Source: JBNKFV01 sp050290265 (GTDB lineage: Bacteria; Pseudomonadota; Gammaproteobacteria; Pseudomonadales; Cellvibrionaceae). Taken from it: a DNA stretch of 36,870 nt. Positions within the stretch are counted from its first letter, which is position 1. Every line of letters starts with the position of its first letter. A program made the position numbers and the translations under genes. Positions 8,781-15,480 of this stretch are shown here, piece after piece. The DNA is taken from positions 1 to 36,870 of the forward strand of contig JBNKHI010000035.1 in assembly GCA_050290265.1 (NCBI GenBank), read 5' to 3'. Under the pieces are notes generated by a model. The model made no database searches. It was not told where the DNA came from and saw nothing but the letters and a program-made list of their open reading frames with translations.

Positions 8781-9205
8781 AGAGAAACCTGTTATTTATT
8801 TTATTATCCTGCCAATGGCAGTATTGATTTGAGTAAACATTAAAAGACAGGGGGGGTGAAACTGTAAAATACTTAGATATTTACAGGCTATAACATAGTG
8901 TTAACACGTCCTACAGCCCTTATAATACGGGGGCTCTGCTGAAAATATCCGTAGCGAATACATGATCCTACGCCGCGACAATTTCGCCCTGACGCGTCAC
9001 AATTCAAAGCGCACACTTAATGGCACACACTGACACCTGAGATATCAGGATGGTGAATTAACGTGAAAATGCCCTGCTCAGTGCTCCAAAGGCACTCTCT
9101 AAATGAAATCAAAATCGCTATGCGAAATCGAAAGTGAAAAGTGAAAAGAAGTCGGTAATATTTGGGGGTATGGGGTATGGGGTATAGCGGACGGTGCAGA
9201 GAGAT
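8781..9205. other. Intergenic region, promoter side of the quinate/shikimate operon
   Basis: No gene is supported. The left part should contain the operon promoter and holds the palindrome listed next. Around 9136-9185 there are short direct repeats (gtgaaaa twice, and ggggtat three times). A minus-strand open frame at 9017-9244 has no ribosome site or familiar content and is not called. Confidence 0.5.
8862..8886. promoter_or_regulatory. Candidate operator of the quinate/shikimate operon
   Basis: CTGTAAA (8862-8868) and TTTACAG (8880-8886) form a 7-bp inverted repeat with an 11-base spacer, about 80 bases upstream of the dehydrogenase start. The spacing fits a dimeric repressor or activator. 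No regulator gene for the module lies in the window. Confidence 0.4.
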
Positions 9206-9279
9206 GCCCAACGGGCTGATACACGGAGGCCTTGCCCAGGCCAAAACCGCTTCACCCGTAAAGGGCCCTGTTGTTATCT
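9206..9279 (-). other. Candidate attC site (weak) after the acetyltransferase pair
   Basis: The 74-base element is bounded by GCCCAAC (9206-9212; on the minus strand GTTGGGC, a perfect GTTRRRY core) and GTTATCT (9273-9279). Partly complementary arms and a perfect apex hairpin (GGCCT...AGGCC, 9229-9243) lie inside. It sits 35 bases beyond the stop of the downstream acetyltransferase, in the orientation a cassette would need. Arm pairing is poorer than in the eight sites at 14.8-19.0 kb. Confidence 0.4.
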
Positions 9280-9314
9280 AGAAATACACGTAATCAAAAG
9301 CCACGATAATGTTG

Positions 9315-9896
9315 CTAGGCAAGCTTGTACTCCAGATTCTGTTTAACGCCAGGCCATTCATTGGCAGTGATGCTAAATAAGACAGAATCTCTAACCCTGC
9401 CATCGGGCATGACCATATGACTACGCAATACACCCTCTTGCTTTGCCCCAAGACGTAATATCGCGTTGCGCGATTTAGTATTCAAATAGTCCGTAAGTAG
9501 CTCTACCCGATTTAAGCCCAGCGTCTCAAAAGCATGCGTGAGCATAAGTAATTTAGCTTCCGTATTGATCCTTGTCCTTTGAAAAGACTGCCCAAGGAAC
9601 GTAAAACCAATTTCGACACGCTTATTCGCGAGACTTGCCCTCATAAATCGTGTGGAACCGGCAACCTGGTTTGTAGCTTCGTCGATAGTGGCAAATGCCA
9701 AACCATCACCCGATTCATGTGCACTAAAGGCCTTTTGCAAAAAACCATCAATGTTATCCACGTGAGGCACTAGCGTGACAAATAGATTCCACAACTCACC
9801 ATCTGAAATAGCACGACATAGCCCCTCTTTGTGCTTTTCTGCTAGCGGCTCTAAACGAACATACTTTCCCTTTAATACCACCTTTTCAAAGATCAT
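9315..9896 (-). CDS. GNAT N-acetyltransferase, RimJ/RimL-like
   Basis: A 193-residue cytoplasmic acetyltransferase. The N-terminal VVLKGKYVRLEPLAEKH is typical of the RimJ/RimL branch. The fold continues with IGFTFLGQSFQRTRINTEAKLLMLTHAFETLGLNRVE in several pieces and the C-terminal NAILRLGAKQEGVLRSHMVMPDGRVRDSV motif block, which is well conserved in this branch. The acetyl acceptor is unknown; relatives modify ribosomal protein N-termini or small molecules. The ATG at 9896 follows AGGGAAAGCC. The start overlaps the previous gene by 11 bases, so the two acetyltransferases are translationally coupled. Confidence 0.88.
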   Translation of the reverse strand: MIFEKVVLKGKYVRLEPLAEKHKEGLCRAISDGELWNLFVTLVPHVDNIDGFLQKAFSAHESGDGLAFATIDEATNQVAGSTRFMRASLANKRVEIGFTFLGQSFQRTRINTEAKLLMLTHAFETLGLNRVELLTDYLNTKSRNAILRLGAKQEGVLRSHMVMPDGRVRDSVLFSITANEWPGVKQNLEYKLA

Positions 9897-10392
9897 GGCT
9901 TTCCCTACCTGAGTGTTGTCTAACGTCTAGGTCCGCGGTGCCTGGAACGTAACAGCTTTTTTGCAACGCCATTGGTTGAAACCAAATGCCGTCTTTGCAA
10001 CCAGGCTCGCCCACCTTTCGGAATCCGAATTTAACATAGACAGGAATTGCATTGATGGAGGAGCGTAACGACCAGACGTTTGACGTGCTACTCACATATT
10101 GCCACAGCTGGCGAGCAATACCTTTGCCTTGCGAAGATTCGGATACAAACAGATGATAGAGATGAGATTCGCCTTTAATGGAAATGTAGCCCACCACCCT
10201 GCCTGACTCTTCAAATACAAAGTTGCGAAACTCATGGCTCGCCATTCGCTCACGGAAAGCAGTGGGCGTAAGGGTGCAAGCAAACCAATCTGGCAAACGC
10301 CCGTCGGGATCTTCGAGGTACAAGTGCGCGAGTGACCTAACCAAGGTCGCTAGTTGGGTACTATCACTTTCCATTGCCTCTCGAATGCTCAT
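9886..10392 (-). CDS. GNAT N-acetyltransferase
   Basis: A 168-residue protein of the GNAT fold. It opens with SIREAMESDSTQLATLVRSL, has the beta4 strand LYHLFVSESSQGKGIARQLW with the acetyl-CoA binding motif (Q-x-x-G-x-[AG], here SQGKGIA), and ends with the NAIPVYVKFGFRKVGE motif. The last 20 or so residues (YVPGTADLDVRQHSGRESHDL region) fall outside the fold and overlap the next gene. The ATG at 10392 is preceded by GAGGAAAGTC. The substrate is unknown. Such small acetyltransferases are common cargo of integron cassettes and other accessory regions. Confidence 0.85.
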   Translation of the reverse strand: MSIREAMESDSTQLATLVRSLAHLYLEDPDGRLPDWFACTLTPTAFRERMASHEFRNFVFEESGRVVGYISIKGESHLYHLFVSESSQGKGIARQLWQYVSSTSNVWSLRSSINAIPVYVKFGFRKVGEPGCKDGIWFQPMALQKSCYVPGTADLDVRQHSGRESHDL

Positions 10393-10463
10393 GACTTTCC
10401 TCGAATGTTATCGCTTTGCTACGAGACAGACATATGGTGCCCGTCCTGTGGAGGGGCAAAGTC

Positions 10464-10577
10464 TCGTAACGAACTTAAGCAATTTCTTAGTCATTACTGC
10501 ACCTACTCACATTGATAATTGAAGCCAGGTAGGCTACCAATAATATAAATATTGAAAATAAAATATGTTTGTTACAT
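10464..10577 (-). other. Candidate degenerate attC site
   Basis: A 114-base AT-rich stretch with TCGTAAC at 10464-10470 and GTTACAT at 10571-10577. The outer ends pair as TAACGAAC with GTTTGTTA (7 of 8). A small GGTAG hairpin lies inside. As in the clear array, the stop codon of the gene to its right is embedded in the core (TAACAAAC on the minus strand). Inner pairing is weak, so this is only a suggestion. Confidence 0.3.
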
Positions 10578-10886
10578 GGCATGGCACTCTAGTGTTTTCC
10601 GTAGGTGCTTTGCTAGTACACCTGTGGCTTGCTCAGATGTGATAGTTTGACCAGAAAACTTGCCATTCAAGATTTCTATCAGATATTTGGAGCCAATATG
10701 TTCGTTCTCTTTCAGGGCTCCACAACCCACATAAAAGGCGGTCGATGCGTAAGAAAAACCTGATACCCATAACATCGTTTCCATTCGCTCTCCACCTTCA
10801 AGATCGAACTGAATAAGGTCTGGCCCCCACACATCGGCATGTGAAAGCGCCGAAACAAGGCTGAGAATTAGAAGTAGATTTTTCAT
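10572..10886 (-). CDS. Small exported protein, unknown function
   Basis: I do not recognise this protein. From the ATG at 10886 it has about 104 residues, starting with a compact signal peptide (MKNLLLILSLVSALSHA, cleavage before DVW). The mature part is about 87 residues with two cysteines (VGCGALKEN and LECHAM), which could form a disulfide in the periplasm. The order VGCGALKENEHIGSKYLIEIL resembles Rap1a/Tai-type immunity-related folds only loosely, so no family is assigned. An ATG eight codons upstream lacks a ribosome site and would bury the signal peptide, so it was rejected. The stop codon lies in a TAACAAAC core-like sequence, as in integron cassettes. Confidence 0.6.
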   Translation of the reverse strand: MKNLLLILSLVSALSHADVWGPDLIQFDLEGGERMETMLWVSGFSYASTAFYVGCGALKENEHIGSKYLIEILNGKFSGQTITSEQATGVLAKHLRKTLECHAM

Positions 10887-10892
10887 AGAGCC

Positions 10893-10978
10893 ATATAACA
10901 CCTGTTTCATGTGCTAGTTTGGAGCCGCGGGGCAGCGAAAAACTGGTCGCCGCGCAGCCCATTGCCAGAGCATTATAT
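10893..10978 (-). other. Candidate degenerate attC site after tag
   Basis: The ends are ATATAAC (10893-10899; minus strand GTTATAT) and ATTATAT, with a GC-rich central hairpin (GGGCAGCGA paired imperfectly with TCGCCGCGCAGCCC, about 10930-10960). The tag stop codon falls in the right-hand end. One core has TAAT instead of TAAC, so it is either a decayed attC or a coincidence. Confidence 0.3.
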
Positions 10979-11587
10979 CTGCTGTGGACGCTTAAATCGC
11001 TTGCGGGCTTGTTCAACTTTTTTTCTGAATATGCACCCATCGGAATGATCATTCACAAGTCCCATTGCCTGCATAAACGCGTAAACGGTTGTAGGCCCAA
11101 CAAACTTCCAGCCCTGCTTTTTCAACGCTTTCGAAAGGCTAGTAGAGGCTTCAGAAATCGACACAGTCTGCGGTTCTGGCAGATTATCCTCATCTGGCTC
11201 AAAACTCCAAAAATAGGCCGCGAGCGACCCTTTTTGCTTCACGATTTCCTGAGCCCTTTTGGCATTGTTAATAACGGCTTCTATTTTCCCCCGATGGCGA
11301 ACAATACCTTCATCTTTCAACAAGCGCTCAATGTCAGCCTCATTAAACTGCGCCACCTTATTGAAATCGAAGCCTGCAAACGCAGCGCGAAAGTTATCAC
11401 GTTTGGCGAGAATCGTGCGCCAGCTCAGCCCGGACTGGAAACCTTCCAGGCACAGTTTTTCAAATAACCGGATATCATCATCAACGGGAAACCCCCATTC
11501 TCGATCATGGTATGCAAAAAATTCAGGAGCCGCTGAGCACCAACTACAGCGCAACTCTCCATCAGGGCCTCTAACCGTAGCGTTCAT
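10973..11587 (-). CDS. tag: DNA-3-methyladenine glycosylase I
   Basis: A 204-residue base-excision repair glycosylase that removes 3-methyladenine from alkylated DNA. The family signatures are all present: RCSWCSAAPEFFAYHDREWG near the N-terminus (one of the zinc-ligand cysteines and the YHDxEWG motif), LFEKLCLEGFQSGLSWRTILAKR, IVRHRGKIEAVINNAK, and GPTTVYAFMQAMGLVNDHSDGC close to the C-terminus with the H and C zinc ligands. The length is normal for Tag. The ATG at 11587 follows GAGGAGCCAGAC. It is separated by 19 bases from the YCII gene upstream, so the two are probably one operon. Confidence 0.95.
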   Translation of the reverse strand: MNATVRGPDGELRCSWCSAAPEFFAYHDREWGFPVDDDIRLFEKLCLEGFQSGLSWRTILAKRDNFRAAFAGFDFNKVAQFNEADIERLLKDEGIVRHRGKIEAVINNAKRAQEIVKQKGSLAAYFWSFEPDEDNLPEPQTVSISEASTSLSKALKKQGWKFVGPTTVYAFMQAMGLVNDHSDGCIFRKKVEQARKRFKRPQQI

Positions 11588-11606
11588 GTCTGGCTCCTCA
11601 GGTATA

Positions 11607-11894
11607 TCAGTTAAGAAGAAAGTTCAGCCGTTCGTCAGCCTTCTTCGGCTCGATTTCAAGTATTTCTGCGGTGACGATATTTTCAGCGACAAACGGATCT
11701 TCATCGACTCGACGTTCAAGGTCTTCACGTGAAATGCCATGCGCAATGACGGAGCCACCAAGACCGGGTTGTAAACTACCCACCAGCAAAAAAACGCCAT
11801 CCTCAAAGCCGCGCCTGATCCATTGATTATGGCCATCCATATACGTACTGGCTTTTTCTTTGTTTTGTGAAAACCGCAAAAGAACGACAAACAT
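11607..11894 (-). CDS. YCII family protein
   Basis: A 95-residue protein of the YCII/YciI-like ferredoxin-fold family. It begins FVVLLRFSQNKEKASTYMDGH, has the glycine-rich turn SLQPGLGGSVIAHG, and ends with the typical DPFVAENIVTAEILEIEP segment, where DPF.....A is the family signature. YCII proteins are dimeric and some are proposed to be small enzymes, but the function is not established. The ATG at 11894 has a strong ribosome site, GGAGGTGATGTA. It is followed by tag, and the pair may be a stress or repair unit (inferred). Confidence 0.85.
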   Translation of the reverse strand: MFVVLLRFSQNKEKASTYMDGHNQWIRRGFEDGVFLLVGSLQPGLGGSVIAHGISREDLERRVDEDPFVAENIVTAEILEIEPKKADERLNFLLN

Positions 11895-11961
11895 TACATC
11901 ACCTCCAACCAGGTAGTGCTTCTATGAGTAGCGCGTCTATGATTAATACTTCTCAGCAATA

Positions 11962-11997
11962 CTTCTAAGTGGTGCTTCTAAGTGGTGCTTCTAAGTG
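11962..11997. repeat. 13-bp tandem repeat, about 2.8 copies
   Basis: CTTCTAAGTGGTG repeats at 11962-11974 and 11975-11987, with a partial copy to 11997. It lies between the YCII start and the stop of the TetR gene; degraded copies of CTTCTA continue to the left. Confidence 0.75.
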
Positions 11998-12003
11998 CTC
12001 TTC

Positions 12004-12567
12004 CTAAGCCGTAACGGAGGTTAACCAGTCCTCAAGGCGGCTCACCTCGTTACGAATAAACTTTTCATCTCGGAATGCACTGGCAAGCGTTGCGACTCCC
12101 TGACTGAATGCAAGCAGGTGCATTGCCAACGCATCCGCATCATCACGGCCAAGTTGTTCAAACTGACGACGCAGCCAGGTTCTGAACAATGTGAAGAGTT
12201 CGTTGGCGTGGCCTTTGGCAGGATGGTTCAGCTTGGCGAGCTCCGTACAGAGTGTTCCTACCGGACAACCATAGCGCTTAATTTTGGCTTTATTCATCAC
12301 TAGAATGTTGATGAAACTGCAGATACGATCCGTTGGTGTTTCACCTTCCAGCGTCCAGTGATCAAGCATTGAGTTCGTGCGAATAAGGCGATGACTGATG
12401 ACAGCGTCCAGAATTTCATCCTTGGTCTTGAAATGGTAATAGAAGTTTCCTCGGGAGATACCCAACGCTTCCGCGATTTGCGCGAAAGAAGTGTGTTCAA
12501 AGCCCTGTTCATAAAACAGTTGATCAGCTTTATCGACAATACGCTCTCTTGTCGGTGTATCGGCCAC
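12004..12567 (-). CDS. TetR/AcrR family transcriptional regulator
   Basis: A 187-residue repressor. Residues about 8-55 form the TetR helix-turn-helix (RERIVDKADQLFYEQGFEHTSF, then IAEALGISRGNFYYHFKTKDEIL). The C-terminal ligand domain includes CPVGTLCTELAKL, which resembles the group of TetR proteins that sense electrophiles or thiol-reactive compounds. The start is read as GTG at 12567, 7 bases after AGGAGG; a TTG one codon earlier is closer to the ribosome site and less likely. Two palindromes directly upstream are probably its operators, so it should repress itself and perhaps a divergent gene. Confidence 0.9.
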   Translation of the reverse strand: MADTPTRERIVDKADQLFYEQGFEHTSFAQIAEALGISRGNFYYHFKTKDEILDAVISHRLIRTNSMLDHWTLEGETPTDRICSFINILVMNKAKIKRYGCPVGTLCTELAKLNHPAKGHANELFTLFRTWLRRQFEQLGRDDADALAMHLLAFSQGVATLASAFRDEKFIRNEVSRLEDWLTSVTA

Positions 12568-12618
12568 CAAAGCACCTCCTAATCACTAACTGATTGCTAC
12601 CCAATAACCACCCCAAAC

Positions 12619-12638
12619 AATAGGACGAACGTCCTATT
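12619..12638. promoter_or_regulatory. TetR operator 1 (perfect palindrome)
   Basis: AATAGGACG and its complement CGTCCTATT flank a central AA, giving 9-bp perfect arms. It lies about 50 bases upstream of the TetR start, where it would cover the promoter. Confidence 0.8.
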
Positions 12639-12648
12639 TAAAAAAATA

Positions 12649-12664
12649 TAGGACGACCGACCTA
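12649..12664. promoter_or_regulatory. TetR operator 2 (one mismatch)
   Basis: TAGGACGACCGACCTA repeats the half-sites of operator 1 with one mismatch. Its centre is 28 bases from the first, close to three helical turns, so both could be bound on one face. Confidence 0.75.
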
Positions 12665-12702
12665 ATGAGTCAAGCAATATTTACGATAGGGAGGATGAGT
12701 CG

Positions 12703-12840
12703 GTGCGTTCTAATACCCCGGTACCCTGCTCACCGCCACAGGCGACGCCGGAGAGTATTGTGGTGCACGGTGAAACGCAGCAAGTGACGCAAAACGAGCG
12801 CAGCAATTTGTTATATTTGGCTGCTAATACTGAACATTAA
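12703..12840 (+). CDS. Small divergent open frame, 45 codons; possible gene remnant
   Basis: A GTG start at 12703 lies 8 bases after GGGAGG and about 40 bases past the second TetR operator, in the position normally held by the divergent target gene of a TetR regulator. The 45-residue product (starts MRSNTPVPCSPPQATPES, ends LAANTEH) resembles no family I know. Its last 30 bases overlap the 3' end of the MAPEG gene on the other strand. It could be the surviving N-terminus of a target gene truncated by later insertion, or a chance frame. Confidence 0.3.
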   Translation: MRSNTPVPCSPPQATPESIVVHGETQQVTQNERSNLLYLAANTEH

Positions 12841-13227
12841 TTGAATCCACATTGTGAGTAAGACTAAAGACGATGCCAAAAAAGCATAAAACCTATGCTT
12901 TGGGTGATTGTAGGTAACATGAATGGCAGAATGAACGATACGAATCCCGACAAAACACCAAGCCAAGGACAAAAGAAAAACGCTGTTCACCTGTAAAGTA
13001 ATCACCAAGACACAAAGGATATAAAACAGAACAGGAACCTCTAAAAGGTTACTGAAATTTCGGGTGAGCTTTATCACATATTCAGGCGGTTCGTACCCTG
13101 ATAACAACTTGTAATACGCCGGAGCCACTTGCTGCCTTTTGATACTGATGAGTCGAGACACTCCCAAACTGAAGCCAACAACAAAAGTGATGGCAACTAA
13201 TACGAACATAGGATAAATCATATTCAT
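12811..13227 (-). CDS. MAPEG family membrane protein
   Basis: A 138-residue integral membrane protein with four predicted hydrophobic segments (near the N-terminus, about 65-85, 88-100 and 115-135). The MAPEG signature is visible: the central pair NLLEVPVLFYILC and GIRIVHSAIHVTYNHPKHRF. The family includes glutathione-dependent membrane enzymes in eukaryotes; bacterial members are mostly uncharacterised. The ATG at 13227 is preferred over one three codons earlier because AGAGGA then sits at normal spacing. It is divergent from a TetR gene across a perfect palindrome, so it is probably the repressed target. Confidence 0.85.
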   Translation of the reverse strand: MNMIYPMFVLVAITFVVGFSLGVSRLISIKRQQVAPAYYKLLSGYEPPEYVIKLTRNFSNLLEVPVLFYILCVLVITLQVNSVFLLSLAWCFVGIRIVHSAIHVTYNHPKHRFYAFLASSLVLLTMWIQLMFSISSQI

Positions 13228-13269
13228 TTTGAACATCCTCTGGAATGATGGAGGTTCATTTTAGAATGC

Positions 13270-13301
13270 AGTTTATATATGATAAAGAACATATATAAAC
13301 T
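13270..13301. promoter_or_regulatory. Operator between MAPEG and TetR genes
   Basis: A 12-bp perfect inverted repeat: AGTTTATATATG (13270-13281) and CATATATAAACT (13290-13301), 8-base spacer. It lies midway between the two divergent starts, and is very probably the TetR binding site controlling both. Confidence 0.85.
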
Positions 13302-13319
13302 AAAGGAATCCGGTATCTC

Positions 13320-13895
13320 ATGCCCTACACCAAGGCCCACAAACATAAAACGCGCGAAAAAATACTCGAAAGTTCTTTCAGGTTGTTTATATTAAAAGGC
13401 TTTGAAGGCGCTACGATTGATACGCTGATGAATAACTGCGGACTTACCAGAGGTGCCTTCTACGCTCACTTCAGCAGTAAAGCTGAGCTGTACAGCGAAG
13501 CATTAAAGTTCGCAGCGAGCAGCACTAAGCTCGCCAACCTAAAGCCGGAACCTCTATCAAGCAAACAATGGCTCAGTTTACTGCTAGACGAATACTTGAG
13601 TCTGGCGCACGTGCAAGGCAAGCACTCTTGCCCGTTAGCTTTCTTAGCCACAGATATTAATATTAAAAATGACCAAATCAATGCAACCTACGCCGAAGTC
13701 TATAGCAATATGAATAAGGCCATTATGCGCTATGCAGAGAGTTATACAGACTGTGACAAGAAGGACATCCTATCAGTAACCGCCATGATGATTGGCGCGG
13801 TAGCCATCGCAAAAACGCTGCAAAATCTAGAAGCGATTGATAACCTGTTATCTGCATGCCGACGAGAAGCAGGTTTAAAACTGGGAGGGATATAG
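13320..13895 (+). CDS. TetR/AcrR family transcriptional regulator
   Basis: A 191-residue repressor. The helix-turn-helix spans about 10-56 (TREKILESSFRLFILKGFEG, then NNCGLTRGAFYAHFSSKAELY). The C-terminal part with CPLAFLATDI and TAMMIGAVAIAKTL resembles TetR proteins of the AcrR/NemR side. The ATG at 13320 follows AAAGGA with a rather long spacing of about 12 bases, so translation may be modest. It is divergent from the MAPEG gene with a perfect 32-base palindrome between them, implying autoregulation and control of the MAPEG protein. Confidence 0.9.
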   Translation: MPYTKAHKHKTREKILESSFRLFILKGFEGATIDTLMNNCGLTRGAFYAHFSSKAELYSEALKFAASSTKLANLKPEPLSSKQWLSLLLDEYLSLAHVQGKHSCPLAFLATDINIKNDQINATYAEVYSNMNKAIMRYAESYTDCDKKDILSVTAMMIGAVAIAKTLQNLEAIDNLLSACRREAGLKLGGI

Positions 13896-13996
13896 CGTCT
13901 CAGCTACCAGCCAGCGGAAGTGGAGGAGAAACTGGGGTAATAGCAATCGATAGCGACAGAGTTTTCATATTGGGCATTAAATTACAACCCAGTTTT

Positions 13997-14818
13997 TTAC
14001 CATATTAGAACCATCTTACCCATAATGTTTTCGGCAGGAACCATGCCCCACATTCTACTATCTGATGAATTATCACGGTTATCTCCCATAACGAAATATG
14101 AGTTTTCCGGCACCTCTACTTTAAAATTCCGGAACGGATTAGCTTCACTGATATATTGTACTGAATAGGTATTCCCACCCAGGGTCTCGATGAAAACTCC
14201 CGAATTATCGACTCTTCTGGTTTCGACTTTTGAACCATTGATATAAAGCTGCTTATCTGAAAATTCAACAACATCATGTGGCAACCCGATAATTCTCTTT
14301 ACAAAAACATGCTCATTATGGGGTGGGTATAGAGCGAACACCTCACCTCTTTTTGGCTTCTTACGTGAATCGACTTCAGTACTGTATGCTGTGATACCGA
14401 ATGATCCATATAGTCCGTATCCATATTTTGAGACTACGATATGATCCCCAACGTTAAGTGTTGGCAACATAGATGACGAAGGGATTTGGAAGGGCTCATA
14501 GAAAAAGGATCGGACAGTAAAAACACTCAAAAGGAAAGCGACTAGAATTAAAAAAACACCCCACCATTTACTGTACCATTTTCGGTTATCACCATACTCT
14601 ATCGTCTTTGATGCTTTAAAAGCATGAATACAGCAAACAACTGCTAAGACCAGGCCTAAGCCGGCAAAACCCGTTTTCCTCTCAAGGTAGAAATCCGAGA
14701 TTCCAACTACAATTGATACTAGGAAATAAAACAATGCCCATTTGAACTTTGCTAAATATATAAACGCTAAAGGTTGAGAGAAAAAACCTAAAGCTGCAGC
14801 AAACCACTTATTTGGCAT
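13997..14818 (-). CDS. lepB: Signal peptidase I
   Basis: A 273-residue membrane protease that removes signal peptides of exported proteins. Catalytic serine S116 lies in PSSSMLPT and the general base K174 in VFVKRIIGLP. Box E is GDNRDNSSDSR (245-255). The N-terminal 100 residues are hydrophobic with several membrane spans before the usual anchor (VFLILVAFLLSVFTVRSF), more than in typical LepB. The ATG at 14818 has AAAGGAA upstream. It starts 20 bases after the recombination point of the first attC site (14839), on the same strand as all cassette genes, so it looks like the last member of the array. No attC follows it. It is probably a second signal peptidase besides the housekeeping one (inferred). 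Confidence 0.9.
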   Translation of the reverse strand: MPNKWFAAALGFFSQPLAFIYLAKFKWALFYFLVSIVVGISDFYLERKTGFAGLGLVLAVVCCIHAFKASKTIEYGDNRKWYSKWWGVFLILVAFLLSVFTVRSFFYEPFQIPSSSMLPTLNVGDHIVVSKYGYGLYGSFGITAYSTEVDSRKKPKRGEVFALYPPHNEHVFVKRIIGLPHDVVEFSDKQLYINGSKVETRRVDNSGVFIETLGGNTYSVQYISEANPFRNFKVEVPENSYFVMGDNRDNSSDSRMWGMVPAENIMGKMVLIW

Positions 14819-14838
14819 AAACTAGAATTCCTTTGAGA

Positions 14839-14964
14839 GATTAACGCCCGGCTAAAGCAATTACTCCGACCTTCCAAATAATACTATTCAAATATATCTT
14901 TGCTCGCCTCTTTTCTGAACCATTGTCAAATGCAAGAGCTGACCCCGACTTCTTTTTGTTATGT
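14839..14964 (-). other. attC site 1 (126 bp)
   Basis: Bounded by GATTAAC (14839-14845) and GTTATGT (14958-14964). The longest site, like the long VCR type; only the outer arms pair. It holds the stop codon of the gene at 14959-15357. Confidence 0.7.
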
Positions 14965-15357
14965 GATTTCATTGGTACTTTCCTTAAGCGATTTTTTTGA
15001 GTATAGAAAACCCATAAAGACTCCACACATCGCAAAGACCATAGATGAATAAATAATTTCAATTACCGATTCTTTAATTTCTTCTGAAGCGATATAACCA
15101 ATGGTATTCAGCACCAAGAACACAATGAACCCTAGGATCATTGAAGAAACATTAGGCAGCTTTAATTTGAGAAAATGGAGTGCCGCTCCAGGAACCACAC
15201 CAAATATGGCCATCACTATAATGACTAATATTGATAGCGGCATTGTTGCTGGATCTAGTTCGTTGAGAGAGTTAAACAGACATCCATACAATACAGACAG
15301 AGACTGCGCTAAACCTAATGCATACATTCCCAAAAGCATACTCTTTTTGTATGTCAT
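14959..15357 (-). CDS. Cassette gene: small membrane protein
   Basis: I do not recognise a family. The product has about 132 residues and four predicted membrane segments (MLLGMYALGLAQSLSVLYG; LSILVIIVMAIFGVVPGAAL; MILGFIVFLVLNTIGYIA; SMVFAMCGVFMGFLY), ending in a lysine-rich cytoplasmic-type tail. The start chosen is ATG at 15357, 8 bases after AAGGA. An ATG at 15381 lies in the attC core itself, has no ribosome site, and would add eight residues. The stop codon TAA is the first part of attC site 1. Function unknown. Confidence 0.7.
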   Translation of the reverse strand: MTYKKSMLLGMYALGLAQSLSVLYGCLFNSLNELDPATMPLSILVIIVMAIFGVVPGAALHFLKLKLPNVSSMILGFIVFLVLNTIGYIASEEIKESVIEIIYSSMVFAMCGVFMGFLYSKKSLKESTNEIT

Positions 15358-15377
15358 CTCATTAATCCTTGCTTGAC

Positions 15378-15480
15378 ACATAACAACGTCTTGCCAAGGG
15401 GCAGCCGAAACACAGTGTAGGCTGTCCTGCGGAGGCCGCCTCTTTTTGCGGCCGGAGTGTACTTGAGCAACTTGTTAAAT
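15378..15480 (-). other. attC site 2 (103 bp)
   Basis: Bounded by ACATAAC (15378-15384) and GTTAAAT (15474-15480). Arms TAACAACGTCTTGCCAAG and its partner pair well. Two inner hairpins are seen: GGCAGCC with GGCTGTCC, and GGCCGC with GCGGCC. The stop of the lipoprotein gene is inside the core. Confidence 0.85.

Noticed and set aside
9017..9244. 75-codon minus-strand open frame in the gap before the quinate/shikimate operon
   Set aside because: Low-complexity, no ribosome site, no recognisable protein pattern.
10398..10475. TACGAGAC/GTCTCGTA inverted repeat upstream of the acetyltransferase pair, considered as attC
   Set aside because: The terminal cores point the wrong way for an attC on either strand; it is probably only a hairpin in the leader.
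12780..12830. Possible attC after the MAPEG gene (stop codon in ATATAAC core)
   Set aside because: The core heptamer looks right, but the neighbouring CGCAGCAA copies are direct, not inverted, repeats and no partner core or hairpin is found.
14841..15062. 73-codon minus-strand open frame across attC site 1
   Set aside because: It overlaps a better gene in another frame and mostly reads through the attC palindrome; no ribosome site.
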